Assembly: GCA_027214345.1 (NCBI GenBank) | Contig: JAPWHR010000017.1 | Location: forward strand, 1-64,000 | Source: Comamonadaceae bacterium G21597-S1 | GTDB lineage: Bacteria > Pseudomonadota > Gammaproteobacteria > Burkholderiales > Burkholderiaceae_C | DNA: 64,000 nucleotides | Direction: 5' to 3' | Shown: positions 60,938-64,000 of the stretch, in pieces | Layout: each line of letters opens with the position of its first letter | Numbering within the stretch: position 1 is the stretch's first letter | The notes under the pieces: model-generated | Seen by the model: the letters and a program-made list of their open reading frames with translations, nothing else | Database searches by the model: none | Told to the model about the DNA's origin: nothing | Translations under genes and position numbers: made by a program

Positions 60938-61903
60938 ATGGGTTACACGACCGACATCAAGACCTTCGCCGCGCTGGGCAGCGGCGTCATTGGCAGCGGC
61001 TGGGTCGCCCGGGCGCTGGCCCACGGGCTGGACGTCGTGGCATGGGACCCGGCGCCCGGCGCCGAGGCCGCGCTGCGCGCGCGCATCGCCAAGTGCTGGG
61101 GCGCGCTGGAGCGCAAGGGCCTGGCCGCCGGCGCGTCGCAACAGCGCCTGCGTTTCGTGGACACGATAGCGGAATGCGTGCAGGGTGCCGACTTCATCCA
61201 GGAAAGCGCGCCCGAGGTGTTGTCGCTCAAGCTGGACCTGCACGCGAAGATCAGCGCCGCGGCGCGGCCGGACGTGTTGATCGGCTCGTCGACGTCCGGC
61301 CTGCTGCCCACCGAGTTCTATGCAAACGCCCAACATCCCGAGCGTTGCGTCGTCGGCCATCCGTTCAACCCGGTCTACCTGTTGCCGCTGGTCGAGGTGG
61401 TCGGCGGCGAGAAGACCGCGCCGGACGCGATCGCCGCGGCGATGGCCGTGTACCGGTCGCTCGGCATGCGCCCGCTGCACGTGCGCAAGGAGGTGCCGGG
61501 TTTCATCGCCGACCGGTTGCTCGAGGCCGTGTGGCGTGAGTCGCTGCATCTGGTCAACGACGGCGTGGCTACCACGGGCGAGATCGACGACGCGATCCGC
61601 TTCGGCGCTGGCCAGCGCTGGTCGTTCATGGGCAGTTTCCTGACCTACACGCTGGCCGGTGGCGACGCCGGCATGCGCCACTTCATGGCGCAGTTCGGCC
61701 CGGCGCTCAAGTTGCCGTGGACGAAACTGGAGGCGCCGGAGCTGACGGACGCGCTGATCGACCGCGTCGTCGAGGGCGCGGCCGAGCAGCTCGGCACGCA
61801 CCAGATCGCCGACCTGGAGCGGTACCGCGACGATTGCCTGATGGCGGTGCAGGAGGCGATCCGCGTCACCAAGCTCAAACACGGGATCGCGCCCGATGCC
61901 TGA
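60938..61903 (+). CDS. cdhA: L-carnitine dehydrogenase CdhA
   Basis: NAD-dependent L-carnitine 3-dehydrogenase of 321 aa in the 3-hydroxyacyl-CoA dehydrogenase fold. The Rossmann loop is [27 protein letters not shown]. The family sequences [40 protein letters not shown] and [16 protein letters not shown] contain the catalytic His/Glu region. It oxidises carnitine to 3-dehydrocarnitine, the CdhC substrate. Its end overlaps the first thioesterase by 8 bp. Confidence 0.94.
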   Translation: MGYTTDIKTFAALGSGVIGSGWVARALAHGLDVVAWDPAPGAEAALRARIAKCWGALERKGLAAGASQQRLRFVDTIAECVQGADFIQESAPEVLSLKLDLHAKISAAARPDVLIGSSTSGLLPTEFYANAQHPERCVVGHPFNPVYLLPLVEVVGGEKTAPDAIAAAMAVYRSLGMRPLHVRKEVPGFIADRLLEAVWRESLHLVNDGVATTGEIDDAIRFGAGQRWSFMGSFLTYTLAGGDAGMRHFMAQFGPALKLPWTKLEAPELTDALIDRVVEGAAEQLGTHQIADLERYRDDCLMAVQEAIRVTKLKHGIAPDA

Positions 61904-62384
61904 CGCGCCGGCCTCGCTGCTCGACACCTGGCGCGGCACGGTGTTGCCGCAGTGGGTCGACTACAACGGCCACCTGAACGACGCCTACTACATGGTCGTG
62001 TTCAGCCAGGCCACCGACGCGTTGATGGCGATGATCGGCCTGGACGAAGCCGGGCGCAAGGCCACCGGCCACTCGATCTACACGCTGGAGGCGCATATCA
62101 ACTACCTGCAGGAGGTCAAGCAGGATGCGGCCATCGTCGTGCGCACCCAGGTGCTGGGCAGCGACGCTAAACGGCTGCAGATCTACCAGGCCATGCACCG
62201 GGCGGACGACGACACGCTGCTCGCAGCCAACGAGCAGATGCTGCTCAACGTCGACACCACGGCCGGCCCGCGCGCGGCGCCGTTCGCGCCCACGGTGCTG
62301 GCCCGGGTGCAGATGCTGACCGTCGCACACAAGAGCCTGCCACAGCCGAAACACGCCGGGCGCAGGATCGCCTTGCCGGGTTGA
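61896..62384 (+). CDS. cdhB: Hotdog thioesterase, betainyl-CoA thioesterase candidate (CdhB)
   Basis: Acyl-CoA thioesterase of 162 aa with the 4-hydroxybenzoyl-CoA-thioesterase-like hotdog pattern [29 protein letters not shown], where Asp and Asn/His are catalytic, and [32 protein letters not shown]. In carnitine catabolism this enzyme releases glycine betaine from betainyl-CoA. It overlaps cdhA by 8 bp. A second related enzyme follows, so assignment of the cdhB name to this copy rests on its position next to cdhA. Confidence 0.85.
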   Translation: MPDAPASLLDTWRGTVLPQWVDYNGHLNDAYYMVVFSQATDALMAMIGLDEAGRKATGHSIYTLEAHINYLQEVKQDAAIVVRTQVLGSDAKRLQIYQAMHRADDDTLLAANEQMLLNVDTTAGPRAAPFAPTVLARVQMLTVAHKSLPQPKHAGRRIALPG

Positions 62385-62402
62385 CGGGAGTACCGCCGCA
62401 CC

Positions 62403-62966
62403 ATGGACACCAAGCAGCAATCCGCCCACGGATTGACGACGCCACTCGAAGGCACGGGCCACCACCGCTGGGACCCCGACGCACCCATCCCGGCGCCGCT
62501 GTGCCTGCTGCAGACCACGGTGGCCAGCCAATGGGTCGACTACAACGGGCACATGAGCGAGTCGTGTTACCTGCTGGTGTTCGGCGACAACTCGGACGCG
62601 TTTTTCCGATTCATCGGCATCGACGAGGCCTACCGCGCGGCCGGCCATTCCTTGTACACGGTGCAGACGCAGATCCACAACCTGCGCGAGGTGTCCGAAG
62701 GCGAACCGATCCGCGTTACGCTGCAGCTGCTGGACAACGACGAGAAACGCCTGCACATCTTCCACGCGATGTTCCACGGCAGCAGCGGTGAGCTGCTGGC
62801 CACCGGCGAGCAGATGCTGGTGCATGTGGACATGGCGGCCGGCCGGTCGGTCCCGATGCCGGCCGACATGCTGGCCAAGGTGCGGGCGATTCGCGCCGCC
62901 CACGCCGCATTGCCGGTGCCGGCGCAGGTCGGCCAGCCGATCGGCATCCGGCGCAAAACCGCGTGA
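62403..62966 (+). CDS. Second hotdog acyl-CoA thioesterase
   Basis: Thioesterase of 187 aa, clearly related to the preceding one ([62 protein letters not shown]) but with a longer N-terminal extension of about 38 residues. It lies 18 bp after cdhB. It may act on a different CoA ester in the pathway, for example one produced by the acyl-CoA dehydrogenase branch, or be redundant. Catalytic residues look intact. Confidence 0.87.
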   Translation: MDTKQQSAHGLTTPLEGTGHHRWDPDAPIPAPLCLLQTTVASQWVDYNGHMSESCYLLVFGDNSDAFFRFIGIDEAYRAAGHSLYTVQTQIHNLREVSEGEPIRVTLQLLDNDEKRLHIFHAMFHGSSGELLATGEQMLVHVDMAAGRSVPMPADMLAKVRAIRAAHAALPVPAQVGQPIGIRRKTA

Positions 62967-62994
62967 TGAGAACCACCGCCACACCAGCCCGATA

Positions 62995-63079
62995 TGGGGT
63001 CAGGCCGTACATGTTGCCGTTGCGGCCCGGGCGGTCAACCGCCAACGGGCTTGGCCGCATGGTGCAAGACCCGACCCCA
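62995..63079. repeat. Inverted repeat sharing the GGGGTCRGGYC core
   Basis: Arms TGGGGTCAGGCC (62995-63006) and the reverse complement of GACCCGACCCCA (63068-63079) face each other across about 60 bp. The core is the same as in the cluster at 52263-52365. It sits between the second thioesterase and the acyl-CoA dehydrogenase. REP-like nature is inferred. Confidence 0.6.
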
Positions 63080-63099
63080 TTCACCGACGAGGAAGCCGC

Positions 63100-64000
63100 A
63101 TGGATTTCGCATTGACCACCGAACAGACGATGCTGGTCGACACCGTGCGCCAGTTCGTCGAGACCGAACTCTATCCGCACGAGGACCTGGTCGAGCGCCT
63201 CGACGCGGTGCCAGCCGAGCTGCAGCGCGAGATCCAGGCCAAGGCGATCGCCGTCGGCCTGTATGCGGCCAACATGCCCGAAGAACTCGGCGGCGGCGGT
63301 CTCGACAACCTGGGCGTCACGCTGATGGAGCGCGAGCTCGGGCGCGCCGGTTATGCGCTGCAGATGCTGGTGGCGCGCCCGAGCAACATCCTGCGCGGCT
63401 GCACCGGCGAGCAGGTCGAGGAATACCTGCTGCCCACCATCCGCGGCGAACGCCACGACTGCCTGGCGATGACCGAGCCGCAGGCCGGCTCCGACGTGCG
63501 CGGCATGTTGACACGCGCGGTGCGCGATGGCGACGACTACGTGATCAACGGCACGAAACATTTCATCAGCCACGCCGACATGGCCGACTTCGTCGTGTTG
63601 TTCGCCGCCACCGATGTCGAGCAGACCACTGCGGGGCCGAAGAAGAAGATCACCGGTTTCCTGGTCGACCTCGACAGTCCCGGGCTGGAGGTGCGCCGCG
63701 GCCCGGCCTGCGTGTCCAACCGGGGTTACCACCAGTGCGAACTGTTCTTCACCGACTGCCGGGTGCCGGCGCGCAAGCGCCTGGGCGAGGAGGGGCGGGG
63801 TTTCGAGCTGATGGGCGAGTGGCTGGGCGCCACGCGGCTCACCGTGGCCGCGACCAGCGTCGGCCGCGGCCACCGGGTGCTGGACATGGCCACCGCATGG
63901 GCCGCCACGCGCAAGCAGTTCGGCCAGGCGATCGGCCGTTTCCAGGGCACCGGCTTCAAGCTTGCCGACATGGCGACCGAACTCGAGGCGGCCGAGCTGC
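63100..64000 (+). CDS. Acyl-CoA dehydrogenase, 3'-truncated by the window
   Basis: The first 300 codons of an acyl-CoA dehydrogenase. It begins MDFALTTEQTMLVDTVRQFVETEL, has LAMTEPQAGSDV (FAD/substrate loop) and YVINGTKHFISHADMADFVVLFA, and reaches AWAATRKQFGQAIGRFQ before the window ends; the catalytic glutamate would lie beyond or near the cut. It is downstream of the carnitine genes across a repeat, so a role in carnitine or gamma-butyrobetaine/crotonobetainyl-CoA metabolism is plausible but unproven. Confidence 0.93.
   Translation, partial: MDFALTTEQTMLVDTVRQFVETELYPHEDLVERLDAVPAELQREIQAKAIAVGLYAANMPEELGGGGLDNLGVTLMERELGRAGYALQMLVARPSNILRGCTGEQVEEYLLPTIRGERHDCLAMTEPQAGSDVRGMLTRAVRDGDDYVINGTKHFISHADMADFVVLFAATDVEQTTAGPKKKITGFLVDLDSPGLEVRRGPACVSNRGYHQCELFFTDCRVPARKRLGEEGRGFELMGEWLGATRLTVAATSVGRGHRVLDMATAWAATRKQFGQAIGRFQGTGFKLADMATELEAAEL

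Overview
The window is a high-GC stretch of a bacterial chromosome. Its gene content suggests a betaproteobacterium of the Burkholderiales type: a Bug-family periplasmic receptor, many AraC/GlxA/LysR regulators, a carnitine cdhCAB operon, a PEP-CTERM protein and several GMC oxidoreductases. This placement is inferred from gene families and codon use only. I see no rRNA, CRISPR array, intact insertion sequence or convincing tRNA.

Layout. 0.4-6.3 kb holds housekeeping-like genes: a Na/phosphate symporter, an MBL-fold hydrolase, a DUF2130 coiled-coil protein and cardiolipin synthase. 6.3-12.3 kb is a tightly overlapped minus-strand operon hypF-hypC-hypD-hypE-hypB for [NiFe]-hydrogenase maturation. 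It is headed by an FNR-type box and has neither hypA nor hydrogenase subunits beside it. 12.4-17.1 kb carries a VOC protein, a membrane acyltransferase, a LytTR regulator with a polyproline linker and an ABC exporter. 17.3-21.8 kb has an AraC regulator divergent from a YHS / AhpD-like / EAL-domain series, then a uracil-DNA glycosylase-family protein and a GNAT. 22.2-27.6 kb is a catabolic cluster (BKACE, TauD-type dioxygenase, Bug receptor, quinone oxidoreductase, AraC). 27.6-32.6 kb has a methyltransferase/LysR pair, an MFS carrier and two exported proteins.

32.6-38.5 kb is a minus-strand series that looks like sugar-acid or alcohol catabolism (MFS, GMC oxidoreductase, enolase-superfamily enzyme, aldehyde dehydrogenase). 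38.7-42.4 kb contains small enzymes, two GNATs and a SelA-like PLP enzyme. 42.5-47.6 kb is an unusual operon: GMC oxidoreductase, GAF-class III nucleotide cyclase, small membrane protein and an RCK-gated K+ channel. 47.7-53.8 kb has a class II aldolase with a GlxA regulator, a second membrane-bound class III cyclase with a possible Fe(II) dioxygenase, a membrane protein, a palindromic repeat cluster and a secreted PQQ-type sugar dehydrogenase.

53.8-60.0 kb looks like a patchwork or relic region. It has an internally deleted integrase remnant, a ParDE toxin-antitoxin pair, gene-poor debris and a potassium module. In that module Ktr/Trk-type K+ uptake genes are divergent from a KdpD/KdpE-like two-component pair, and four evenly phased direct repeats lie between them. 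60.0-64.0 kb is a carnitine degradation operon (cdhC, cdhA, two thioesterases) followed by an acyl-CoA dehydrogenase that runs off the window end.
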